A stretch of DNA of 64,000 nucleotides, taken from positions 8,304,220 to 8,368,219 of the forward strand of contig NC_054558.1 in assembly GCF_017654505.1 (NCBI RefSeq), written 5' to 3'. Positions 11,966 through 22,240 of the stretch are shown here, in pieces. Each line of letters opens with the position of its first letter. The first letter of the stretch is position 1. Below the pieces are notes generated by a model. That model saw only the letters and a program-made list of their open reading frames with translations. It was not told the DNA's origin and did no database searches. This DNA comes from Polyodon spathula (taxonomy: Eukaryota > Chordata > Actinopteri > Acipenseriformes > Polyodontidae). The translations under genes were made by a program, and so were the position numbers.

Positions 11966-12072
11966 AACCATGTGAAGACCCTTGAATCAAGACCAGGAAA
12001 AGCTTTGTGGAGACTTGTAGAAAGTTTCTTTCTTTTTTCTCCCCCCCCCCCCCCCCCCCCCCCCCCTCCATC
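11966..12072 (+). other. plxna2: plxna2 5' UTR segment in the first coding exon
   Basis: The 107-nt leader between the splice acceptor and the ATG. It begins with a start-stop mini-uORF (ATG TGA at 11970-11975, A at -3) and ends with a pyrimidine block: TTTCTTTCTTTTTTCT, then 26 C (12041-12066), then TCCATC before the start codon. There is no other upstream ATG in the segment. The frame of the main ORF stays open through the leader, but only near-cognate GTG codons could start it, so the proline run it would encode is not taken as protein. Confidence 0.75.
12041..12066. repeat. C26 homopolymer in the plxna2 leader
   Basis: Twenty-six C in a row, ending six bases before the start codon. Its length is probably variable between alleles and hard to sequence accurately. 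In RNA it would be a poly(C)-binding-protein type site; in DNA it can form i-motif or G-quadruplex structures. Function is inference. Confidence 0.95.
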
Positions 12073-13275
12073 ATGGAAACCAGGAAGGATTTCCACAGGA
12101 TTTTTCTTTGCCCCTCAATACAGGGGTTCTGGTCACTGGGGGTCAGCCTTCTCCTCTTGATTGTACTGTCCCCCGAATATTCTTCTAGCCAGCCCATCAG
12201 CACCTTCCACACAAAGAACCGGGACTGGACATTCAACCACTTGACAGTTCACCAGAAGACTGGGACGCTATACATTGGTGCTGTCAACTGGGTCTACAAG
12301 CTGTCTGGCAACCTAACCCTTCTGGTGTCCCACAGTACAGGGCCAGAGGATGACAACAAATCGTGCTACCCTCCCCTGATTGTCCAGCCCTGCACCGAAC
12401 CCCTGACGCTCACCAACAATGTCAACAAGCTGCTTCTCATTGACTACTCCCAGAACCGCCTCCTAGCCTGTGGAAGCCTCTACCAGGGAGTTTGCAAACT
12501 CCTGCGCTTGGATGACCTCTTCATCCTGACGGAGCTCTCCCACAAGAAGGAGCACTACTTGTCAAGCGTCAACCAGACGGGTACCATGTACGGCGTGATT
12601 GTGCCCTCGCATGGTGAGGACGCCACGCTCTTTATCGGCACGGCAGTGGACGGCAAGCAGGACTACTTCCCAACCATATCTAGCCGCAAACTGCCCAAGG
12701 ATTACGAGTCCTCGGACATGCTGGACTATGAGCTGCACAGTGACTTTTTGTCCTCGCTCATCAAGATCCCGTCAGACACCCTGGCCCTGGTCTCCAACTT
12801 TGACATCTTCTACATCTACGGCTTTGCCAGTGGCAACTTTGTCTATTTCCTCACGGTCCAGCCGGAGACCCCCGAGGGCGTCTCCTCTGGAGCCTCTGCC
12901 AGTGATCTCTTCTACACCTCGCGCATTGTGAGGCTCTGCAAGGACGACAACAAGTTCCACTCCTACGTGTCTCTGCCGGTGGGCTGTGTGAGGAACGGCG
13001 TGGAGTACCGCCTGCTGCAGGCCGCCTACCTCTCCAAGCCTGGCGCGGTCCTGGCTGCCTCCCTCAACATCTCGGCCGAGGATGATGTTCTGTTCACAGT
13101 CTTCTCCAAAGGTCAGAAGCAGTACCACCATCCCCCGGACGACTCTGCCCTCTGCGTCTTCTCTATCAAGAACATCAACGCCCGCATCAAGGAGCGCCTG
13201 CAGTCATGCTACCAGGGGGAGGGGCACCTGGAGCTCAACTGGCTGCTGGGGAAGGAGGTCCAGTGCACCAAGGCG
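12073..13275 (+). CDS. plxna2: Plexin-A2, first coding exon: signal peptide and most of the sema domain (residues 1-401)
   Basis: Plexin-A2 is a single-pass axon-guidance receptor for class 3 (with neuropilins) and class 6 semaphorins. ATG at 12073 is chosen because it is the first ATG in frame, has A at -3 and G at +4, and is followed by a signal peptide with hydrophobic core [12 protein letters not shown] (residues 21-32). The mature part starts near residue 40 with [20 protein letters not shown] and continues as a sema beta-propeller. Cysteines at 98/107, 133/141, 289, 305, 361, 379 and 398 fit the plexin-A pattern. N-glycosylation sequons are seen at N80, N95, N167 and N332. Segments such as [10 protein letters not shown] and [11 protein letters not shown] fit plexin-A2 better than A1, A3 or A4 as I remember them. 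Ends at GCG before GTAAGT, phase 0. Start of transcription is not visible. Confidence 0.93.
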
Positions 13276-14001
13276 GTAAGTGTTCGATCACAGTGTGAAA
13301 AGTGGTGTTCTAAAGGGGTCATTGATTGTGTGAGGCTACCTTATAGCATAGCACAATGTACCTTTTTTTTTTTTTTTTTTTAAATTAGTGCATTTTTTTT
13401 TATTTCTCTGGATATGGTGGAATAAATATTAACACTCTTAAAATACCCTCTTGTAAATTTAAAAGCTGATCGCTTTATCCTTAAGTGTTTTTATTTATTT
13501 CATATCTTAAGCACAGAGTGTGATAAGCCATTATGTACTATAGCTTTAATCTGGCTGCACACACTATACATGCACACGGTCCATGCATGTAAAGAAAATC
13601 CCATGAAAATGCATCAGCTCTCCTGCTTTTAGATAGCGTAACAAACGAGAAACCCTGGCAACGCTCTATCTAAAATACAATGCTGTTTCTCAATAGGTTC
13701 TTTTAATCTGGTTCTTCCCAAGACCTTCGGGTCCCTGACAGTTCTTGACTTGTCCTTGTCTGCATCCCGTTGTCCTTGAGTGCATTCCATTCTAAATTCC
13801 AAAGTTCTGTGGAGTAATAACAGCTTTCATTTTTGTATATAGTGTTGAACAGTTCAAAGGAAAAGTGACAAAAGAAACCTACTGTGTGCGCGTTGTGTTT
13901 CAGTAAGCAGCCGGTATTCAGGAGTCTGCTTCATCCAAGAGCCTCGTCTGCAATCAAAGCTTCCACTGGCATTATTCAGACTAATTGCCAAGGTGTCCTT
14001 C

Positions 14002-14022
14002 TGTGTGTGTGTGTGTGTGTGT
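14002..14022. repeat. (TG)n microsatellite
   Basis: Short uninterrupted TG tract in intron 1. Confidence 0.95.
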
Positions 14023-14610
14023 AGTAAATCCTTTTGCTGTAGTTTATACTTTTTTAACATGGATCGCCATCTAAAGTGAATTCACAATTCCCTCTGAACT
14101 AGGGCAAGGGGTGTGTGTGGAATTTGACTCTTCTTGTGATTTATTATTCATTGTCATATAAAGACAAACCAGCATGAAACATACAATGAAAGAAAACATA
14201 CAATCCACTACAGCACTGAGCAATGAAGCTGAGCCAGCACTATACTATCACTGTGGTTTTACATGCTGTAATAACACCACTATACATACTGGGAACTGGC
14301 TGATTTCCAAGCCATGCCATTACCAGCACAACAGAACATCTCTCTGGATCACTAATCGCGGTAATATATTTTACATTTATAGGCAACCCACTTCTTGAAG
14401 GACTTGGCTCTCCTTCATGCCACACAAAGCGCCACTGGGTGTCTCAGTTCAACCAAACTCTGTCTTGGGTTTTATTGATTACCTACTTGGCTGTTTTTTT
14501 TTTGTTTTTTTTTAACATACTTATGAAGCAGACAAGCTCTGTTGCAGAGTTTGTATTTTTGGAATGTTAATTCACCCTAGTTTTAATGTTCTAACCAGTG
14601 TTTGGATCTT

Positions 14611-14740
14611 AAGTTTACAAACGAAAAGAGGCCATTCGGCCCATCTTGCTTGTTTGGTTGTTAGTAGCTTATTGATCCCGGAATCTCATCAAGCAGCTTC
14701 TTGAAGGATCCCAGGCTGTCAGCTTCAACAACTTTCATTA
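14611..14740 (+). repeat. Dispersed repeat of the 'ggccattcggcccatc' type
   Basis: AAGTTTACAAACGAAAAGAGG, then CCATTCGGCCCATCTTGCTTG and ATCAAGCAGCTTCTTGAAGG, resembles a repeat I associate with sturgeon, gar and coelacanth sequences. Superfamily not determined. The 3' end appears truncated after the 'cttcaacaac' stretch. Confidence 0.55.
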
Positions 14741-15747
14741 TTTGTATCAGTTAAACCTCAATGTCTTGGAAAGATTGAAGCCGACGCTGCACTCCAGGTG
14801 GGTCGGTGTGAAACAGACTGGTACACAATGTACCCAGGAAAAACTCGCTCACGACCGCTCACCGGATCGTGTGCTGCAAGACGAGGGAATATCATCGTCA
14901 ACCAGCAGCCAAAAAGGCAAATCTGAGATGCAACAAAAACAGATGGATATTTAGATACCAACCCAGCGGTGCTGAGGGCTCTTTGGAGCAGAGGGGTATG
15001 TTGTATTTTGATACATGAAGGCGAATTGGATTGGACACGCTTGTTTAGCTGCTGGTTTGAAGAAAAGTTGCTTTTTAACAGAGCAGAATTGACAGTGTTG
15101 GTTAAGTGCTTGGTTTATCCAGAGACCACTTGTGGCATGAACAGTGGCCTCTAAGAGAGTGCTGTTAGTTGGCTTAACGTTTAATCTCCAGTAAGCACCC
15201 CTACAACTGAGCCAACTTGCTCTCTAGCTGCTGTTCAAATTACAGTAAAACTCCTCTGAAAACGGTGCACTGCTTCATCTCAACAGGTGTTGATAAACTA
15301 GAGAGCCTTGCTGCAGCTCATTAAAAAACGGAACTGCTGTCCTCCTCCTCAAAGCTGTCCTATTAAAAGAAAGAAAGTGGTTGGCTAAAAGATTTGGTAC
15401 AGGAGTAATTTCAGGAAGTTTTTTTTACCGCAGAAGCGTTTATGCTCATCTGTCTCACAAGTCTAATTAAAACGCACCTGTGCCCCACATTTATCAGCTG
15501 GGTGTGCAGGGTTAGAAGCAAGACTTTCTTTGGATAGAAATTTGAACCAAATGCTGGTTTCATCAGGTATTGTTATTCAGTAAATCAGCTCATCCTATTT
15601 GAAGTGCTGGCTCAGTCCACCCTGCCCTTCTCAGTATATCCTTTCAGCAGTGGGTAACGATACAGAAAGAGAACCCCTTAACACATGCATTAGTACATGT
15701 GAAGTGCAATGTAACAATATTTAGATGCAACTGCTATTTTTAAAGTA

Positions 15748-16058
15748 CAGCTATGGCCAAAAGTTTTGCATCATCTAGAATTGTAGGATTGTGACATAAT
15801 TAAATGACAAAAAAACCTATATGAACATAATTGATCTTTTATTTAACATCATGTAATCAAATAAACAACAAAAATCATATCGGAATAGTCTGCCAGAAGC
15901 CATAATCGTAGTACAGTATTTAATGTTTGATTTCAAATTTTTTGGTCAGTTTGTGAAAACTACTATGTAAGATAACATAATTCAGCAGGTTTTATTCGAC
16001 TTTATGAAGCAAAATGTCTCAATTCTATAGGAAAATGTAAAGCTTTTGGCCGTAGCTG
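15748..16058. mobile_element. Tc1/mariner-type MITE (311 bp)
   Basis: Imperfect terminal inverted repeats: left CAGCTATGGCCAAAAG, right end reading CAGCTACGGCCAAAAG on the opposite strand. Both sides are flanked by the TA target duplication typical of the superfamily (15746-15747, 16059-16060). The interior is AT-rich and non-coding, so it is non-autonomous. It ends 149 bp before plxna2 exon 2. Confidence 0.9.
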
Positions 16059-16207
16059 TATAAACTGGACGATAAAGTAAAAACAGCCAGTGATGCGTAC
16101 CCTTTCTAAATGCCGGGCAGCAGTGATGTAGCACACATTTTTAGGTGATCGTATTGCACCCTGCACAGCGTTTCACAGACCCCCTGTTCCTTTGTTTTAT
16201 ATTGCAG

Positions 16208-16390
16208 CCAGTGCCGATCGATGACAATTTCTGTGGCTTGGATATCAACCAGCCACTGGGGGGCTCCCAGCTGGTGGAAGGAATCCCCCTGCTCACGGAG
16301 TCCCGGGACCGCATGACCGCGGTGGCCACGTACGTGTACAGCGGATACTGTGTGGCCTTCGTGGGCACCAAGAGCGGCAAGCTCAAGAAG
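16208..16390 (+). CDS. plxna2: Plexin-A2, second coding exon (residues 402-462, sema domain)
   Basis: The acceptor TTTGTTTTATATTGCAG and donor AAG-GTAAGG bound exactly 61 codons, phase 0 at both ends. The product begins [20 protein letters not shown] and ends [12 protein letters not shown], which continues the preceding TKA exactly as in vertebrate plexin-A2. Cys410 in NFCGLD is the expected partner of a first-exon sema cysteine (Cys289 by family pattern). The segment covers late blades of the sema propeller. No stop, frameshift or missing key residue is seen. The splice sites leave little doubt about the boundaries. Confidence 0.95.
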
Positions 16391-18155
16391 GTAAGGCTTT
16401 GAGGGCTTCCTGGGCGGAGCTGGGTTTGGTCTGCATGGTTCCTTAAAGGCAAAGTTTGTTTAAGAAAGCTGACTCACCTTACATCCTTAATATACCCGCC
16501 AAACAAACGTTCTCACAGATTTAGTTTTAGGATTAGTGGTCAGTGGTTAGGGTTGGGGAATCGGTTTGCTGAATGCAAACTAGGAACAGAAATGCAATCT
16601 AAAAAATGGGACCACCTTTCTCTGAGTTTAGGTTCCAAAGTGTGAACCCTAATGTAGTGATCAGGTGTATCCCTGAGCCTGTCTACGTGGTGAACACATC
16701 TACTCCTAACCTCTTTTACACCTTTTGGATGTTGGATGTGTTGATTTTTGTACTGCAATCTCAAATTGAGGACCCTCCGTACACTGGCTGTTATGTGTTG
16801 TTGAAGTGAACTTGCTGTGTACCATTTTATAATGAACAACAAAGTGTGCTACAAGCAAGAGGAAGTCTTTTATTTTGCCTTGAATTTGTACCGCAGTGCA
16901 CAGTCGCAGACAGACTAAATATCTGACCCTTATACACTGCTGATGTTTTGCAAGCAGAGGATAAGATCTGATATTTCAATGCAGTCTCTCGGGGTAACAC
17001 TGCTGAGATGTGTGGGGTGCTGCCCCGTTCACTCGGAGGAGGTAGTGTTTGGGTTACAGGGCAGATCTTCAGGATCTATTGAGTCCACAGAACATGTTTA
17101 ATTGTTGGGTTCAGAGTGGTGCGGGGTGTACAGCACAGGGTTGTTCAGAGATAACTGGCTTCAAAGTGTAGTACCGATCAAACCGGCTCCTCCCTGCTGT
17201 GCAAACCAGCCTCCCAGACAATACCTCTAATCCAAAGAGGACCAGCTTTAGTAGAAGCAGATATTTGACAGACACACGTTCCTCCACTCTCCCACCCACC
17301 AGGTATTGATTTGATGAATTTCACGCAAAGGCAACAGGATGCATTTTGTCACAGAGACAAATTTTCTTTTGAAGTCATGGAACAACAAGTTAAATTAGAA
17401 ATGCCTCTGATTGATTCAATCTGAAAGTGGTCGCACTGTATACACATGCGATTTTAACATTGGACACATTAACCCTGTGTACACAGGGTCCACAGCCGGT
17501 AATGCGAGTTTGACTGGTTCAGCTGATACAGTGCCACATTTTGCTTATTTTTCAAAAGATCATTTTAAAAGACAGTGTTGCGTGATGAGCAGTAAGCAAT
17601 TTAACCACGATTACTGATAATATAACAGTTAAATAACCTCTCAATGTACATTGTTCGCCAATGCAAATCTTGCACCTTTTTATTTCCTCCCCATGTTTTC
17701 AGTTTTCTTTTTTTTTATGCTCCAGAATGAAAGCTGAGTAACTCTGTGCCTTTCCTGTCTGTGGGAGACTCAAGTCGTTTTGACTCGCGATAATAAAACC
17801 AGGCCCTTGTTCTACCAATGTGATTTCAAATGCAGTACAGTAAACCGTAAATCTCAGGAGTTGTCAGAGCGGTGTTTCGCACATGACGCGGGGGTGAGGA
17901 ATGTGTCACACGCTGCCTGCCTCCCCACCTCCAGGGACTCCAGTCCTCCGGACTTCAATCACTTCCTCTGACACGGAGAGAGAGAGAGATCCCACCAGAG
18001 GAAGCCCTGGAATGAGGAAGGGAATTGCTTCTGTTAATTGTACTAATAGCACTATGAAAAGTGACTAGAAACCCAGAAACGGCAGCTGCAGGCTGTGAAT
18101 CCTAAAGCAGGGGACACAAGGGGAAAAGCTGCTTAAAAGTGAGAACAGTCAAACA

Positions 18156-18256
18156 GAGCCAGAGAGAGAGGGAGAAAGAGAGGCAGGGGCAGAGCCAGAG
18201 AGAGTAAGAGAGGCGGGGACAGAGCCAGAGAGAGCGAGAGACAGACAGAGAAAGGG
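18156..18256. repeat. GA-rich imperfect minisatellite
   Basis: AGAGCCAGAGAGAG alternates with GAGGC-GGGACAGAGCC units, giving a purine-rich imperfect tandem array of about 100 bp. Confidence 0.85.
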
Positions 18257-18484
18257 AGAGGTGCAGCGTCAGAGGTTCTGGATGGGAGCCAATTTAAAAA
18301 AAAAAAAAAAGGGTTTGACCTGCTTGTGGTCAGCATCCAGAAGATGATGAACTCTTTTTCTGTCCTGCTAATCACCTGCACAAATGTTTCACTGGTTCCA
18401 TGTGCACTTATTTACATACCAACCTAATACCAAGCAGTGCACATGCTGTCCTTTTCCTAGTTGTTTACAGGTCCATACAGCAGC

Positions 18485-18486
<2 letters not shown>

Positions 18487-18530
<44 letters not shown>
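18487..18530. repeat. (ATA)n microsatellite
   Basis: About fourteen ATA/ATT trinucleotide units; the tyrosine run it gives on the minus strand is an artefact. Confidence 0.97.
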
Positions 18531-18532
<2 letters not shown>

Positions 18533-21409
18533 GTCAAGAACGAGTGGGGGATGTATCTTTAAAGCTGTATCTGTAAAGATGCATGATGCATGTGTTGTTC
18601 CTTGCAAGAGATCAGTTAAGCTTTCTGCAGCAATGACATTAGAAGCAACGTTTTGCATTCTTTGATCATTTTTCTGTATCCGCTTGAACAGAGACAGCTG
18701 TGCTGTGTTGCTGTGTACACTGGATGCACTGCACACATGTAAGGGTCATAGATTGCAGTTTTAGCAATGGTTTATCCTGTGTTTTTTTTATATTTTTTAT
18801 TTTTTTTTATTTCCAGTCACTTTCCCCATTTCCCCTCCCCCACCATGTGAATGGAAAGAAGGAGTCACTGTTGAAATGTGAATTTAGTGCATTGAGAACC
18901 AAGAGCTGTGCTGGCTGTAATTGGATTGGCTCAGCTCCCATTCGACCCCCCCCCCACGCCTTGCCTTCCCAAACATGGGGAGAGGAGAGGAGAGGAAGAG
19001 AGGAGGGTAGATGGTGAGAGAGAGGGAAGATGTTAGGAGTAGGTGCTCCTGTTTTTTTTCTTTGTAACAGTGGTTTACTACAGGGTTTAACCTTGGGGTA
19101 ATGATACAGTTACTAAGTCAGTTGTATCAGACTAGAATCCCACCCCATAAAGGTCACAGATATATTAAAAGCATTTGAAAAAGATGGTGTCACAGGCTGC
19201 TTTGATTGAGTTGAATACATGCATCGTACAGTTCAATCTATGCAGTTCACTCAGCTGATCCACACCGTTGAATCTGGGTTATTGTCCATTTAAAGGACTT
19301 TCAATTTAGTTGCAAATTTAAAAAGAAAAAAAAAAAATCAGTTTTAAAGTGAATGGTGTTTGTCTGAATGTCCAGAAACTGCAGCCAACAGGCAATTCCT
19401 ACTACAAGTTTGGTTTAATTCGTTTTTTATTGATTTTTGTTTGTATTAAAGAAAAATGCTCAAACGCAAAAGTGCTGTATGGCAAGCATCAATGCATACA
19501 GTAACAATTGGATTGCTTTACAAGATGGATATACAACACTAATGAAACACAGCAGCTGTAAATGACATGCAGATCAACAACACTGAAACTTTGCAGCTGC
19601 AAAGCTGTTGGACTGCAGTGTATTAATTGACTGCCCTTTTACTGGCTGCTCTGTACATTGCACCAAGTCCACAGCAGCACCACCGTTTGCTTTAGATGTT
19701 GCTTTGCTTTCAAATGGCTTTGGGTTCTCAAGGAAAGGGGATTACCAGAGCCAGTCTCGTATAGCCTGTGAGAGTGCTGCTGATTCCTCTCTCAGTGGGA
19801 TCTGTGGAAACTCAGTGGAATGCGAGGGTTGGAGGTCTGGGGGTCCTGAGAGACCCTCTGGCACTGAGCTGCCAGGATTATTATGGCAAGCCATTCGTTT
19901 ATCCTCCACAGCTTAAAGGTGCACTGCTCCCTATTACAAGTGCTGTCCGAGTCTCCATTCAATCTGCTTTGCAGCAATAAATAATAATAATAATACTTGA
20001 TAATCAGAAACCAGATGCACTAAAGAGAAACGTATTATACCATTAGAGGATCGTATAACTGAAGTCTTTGTCTTTCATGTTGTAAGAAGTCTCTTAATGA
20101 AGCCATGTTCTTGCTAATGCTTAGTCACTGAATCGCCCTTTGGGAGTTCACACTAACCATTCTACTGCATAGAGGAGGTGACCGTGTTTAGATCCACTGA
20201 TCATTAAAACAGACCCCATTAAGCTGTGTTGTAGCTCTTGAAGCACAGCACTTATTTTTGCCTGATACTGTTTTTATACTTACTGTGCAGAATAATTACT
20301 GTCCTGTAATCTGGAGCTGCAGTTTCAGTTCACTTCTGGTTATCAGTGTAATGCACCATAGTATGTTTTCCAGTTTTTCCTACACAGCTGGCCAGGATAA
20401 ATAGATTCATATATAAAACCAGTTTGGGCTTGTTTTAAAAGGAGCATGCATGCATGTTTCCAGAGCAAACCTGTCTGGATTTCTTTAACTAAACGAATAC
20501 TGCAGCACAATACACCTTTAATTTGAAGGAGCAGGTGCTCTGGTGAGGGGCATACCAGCATTGTGTCTGCCTGGCGTCTTCATAACCTTGAACACGCTCC
20601 GTTTCCAGCTCCCCAGTGCAGCGCCCCTTCACCTTAATGAGCTCAAACACAAAGCAAAACATTGCTTTATAATTCGGGCTTCTGATTTTTTTTTTGGTTT
20701 TAACCGATAAGACACCTCCGATATAAAGAAAACGAAATTGGTCATATCCAATAAACACCGGAAACACACTGGAAATGGTTACTCAATTCCCGTTGACTTG
20801 ACCCCTTTCCCCGTGAAAAGAAAATTAAAATAACCTCCAAAAAAACTTTGTGCAGTACATTTGGACAATGTCCCTCCCTCCTAACCTGTATCTTGCATTG
20901 ATTCGTTCTGAATTCTTAAACCCAACCCAACTACTGAGTGGCAGCAAATTCCTACATTTCTACTGGAGGATTGTAACATGCTTGCAAGATTGAAAATTAG
21001 ATTACAAGAAACGGAGGGTTGTTCTTGCTCGTGAGATTTAAAGATTTATTCCAGTCCGATGGGAAGTATTTTAAAACAAAATTGCAAATTGTGACAAAAT
21101 GTGAAAACACGCAGAAACCTCAGAAGAATATGCCCGTGACCATAAAGATTGTGTTGTGGAAGACTACAAAAGAAGTAAGCTACAATTGTAAAAGTGTGCA
21201 AGTACTGTCGAGTTACTATAAACGTTGTCACAGAAAAAAAAAACGAAAGTAAATGAAAACAATATTTTCATACATTATGTAAAAAGCTAAAACCCACCAA
21301 AGAAAAAAAAAAAAATTACGTATAACTCAAAATAGCTACAAATAAGCAGAGAAAATGAAATGAATAAAAATGGAAAAACAGAAGCCCTATTTGTAATGAA
21401 AGAAGTCTG

Positions 21410-21500
21410 GTTTCAGTTCCCTATCAGGCTTGCCAGGGGCTGGAGTCGAACCAGCTTCAAGGCTGATGTCCTTAGCAACAGCTGATGCTCGTGGCAGGGG
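21410..21500 (-). repeat. Possible tRNA-derived SINE fragment
   Basis: On the minus strand GCTGGTTCGACTCCAGCC contains a perfect RNA polymerase III B box (GGTTCGACTCC) within a T-arm-like hairpin. An A box is not convincing and the rest does not fold as an intact tRNA, so a SINE remnant is preferred over a tRNA gene. Confidence 0.35.
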
Positions 21501-22118
21501 TTCAAAAGACTCTCCGCTGGGGCTGCTGGTAAAGAGAATACTCCTTTTCAAGGCAGGATCGTTGGATAACCAAAACCTCAAACCCTGTACATGAATACAT
21601 AATTACTTTCAGTGTTAATTACACACAATTAGTTTTTTTTCTGTATCCCCAGTAATGTTTTACTGTGTAATGATCTGGGTGCTTGCATCTGCTCAGACTA
21701 TCTCTGCAAGCAGGCAGTCTGACATCACTAATACCTATGGCTGGGCCATTCGTATTCAGGCTTGTCTCAATATACAATGAAATGAAGGAAGTTTTTTCCA
21801 AATGGGTTTTTTTATATTTCTCTCTGCCTCTTGGCCGTCTCCTTCATGCCTCTCTGAGTCTCTGTGTCAGAGTGCCCTCTCACAGGGCAGTGTCTTTCAA
21901 GCTGGCTGCCAAGTATCCTCTTGCAGGAGTCCTTTTGAGAAAGGTGGATCATTCTAATATAAAGTTTTATACCCCAGTGAGATTGTGAGTATATTCCCTT
22001 TATAAGCAGATGTAAAGTGGAAGCCACAGAAACACAGTTAAATTCGCTGTTGGGGACCAAAGCCGGATCACAAGCACAGGGAAGACTGAAGCCCACCCCC
22101 CCCACCCCCCTTTCGCTC

Positions 22119-22240
22119 TCAATTCAATTCAATACAATTCAAATCAAATGTGCTTTTATTGGTATGACTATATAAATACAAGTATTGCCAAAACAATTTC
22201 TAACAATACAACAATTAACTGGTGTATATATAAGAACTAA
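22119..22240 (+). repeat. Dispersed repeat of 'ttcaattcaatt...gctttattgg' type
   Basis: Repeated AATTC units, then AATGTGCTTTTATTGGTATG and TATTGCCAAAACAA, match the look of a widespread fish/amphibian retroelement tail. Family not assigned. Confidence 0.5.

Larger units (their letters stand above)
13276..16207 (+). other. plxna2: plxna2 intron 1 (2.9 kb)
   Basis: Bounded by GTAAGT at 13276 and TTTATATTGCAG at 16207. Contains a T run (13361-13381), a TG microsatellite, an old dispersed repeat (14611-14740) and a Tc1-like MITE (15748-16058). If retained, translation would continue 35 codons to a stop at 13381-13383, with AATAAA at 13421-13426. No other gene is seen. Confidence 0.9.

Noticed and set aside
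12007..12072. N-terminal extension of plexin-A2 with a proline run
   Set aside because: It would need a GTG start and is produced by the C26 tract. ATG 12073 has a strong context and is followed directly by a normal signal peptide.
12599..13279. Overlapping frames on both strands inside the first coding exon
   Set aside because: Shadows of the plexin-A2 frame caused by its GC-rich codons; no domain in either.
21410..21500. tRNA gene on the minus strand
   Set aside because: A perfect B box is present, but no convincing A box, acceptor stem or anticodon arm; kept only as a possible SINE fragment.
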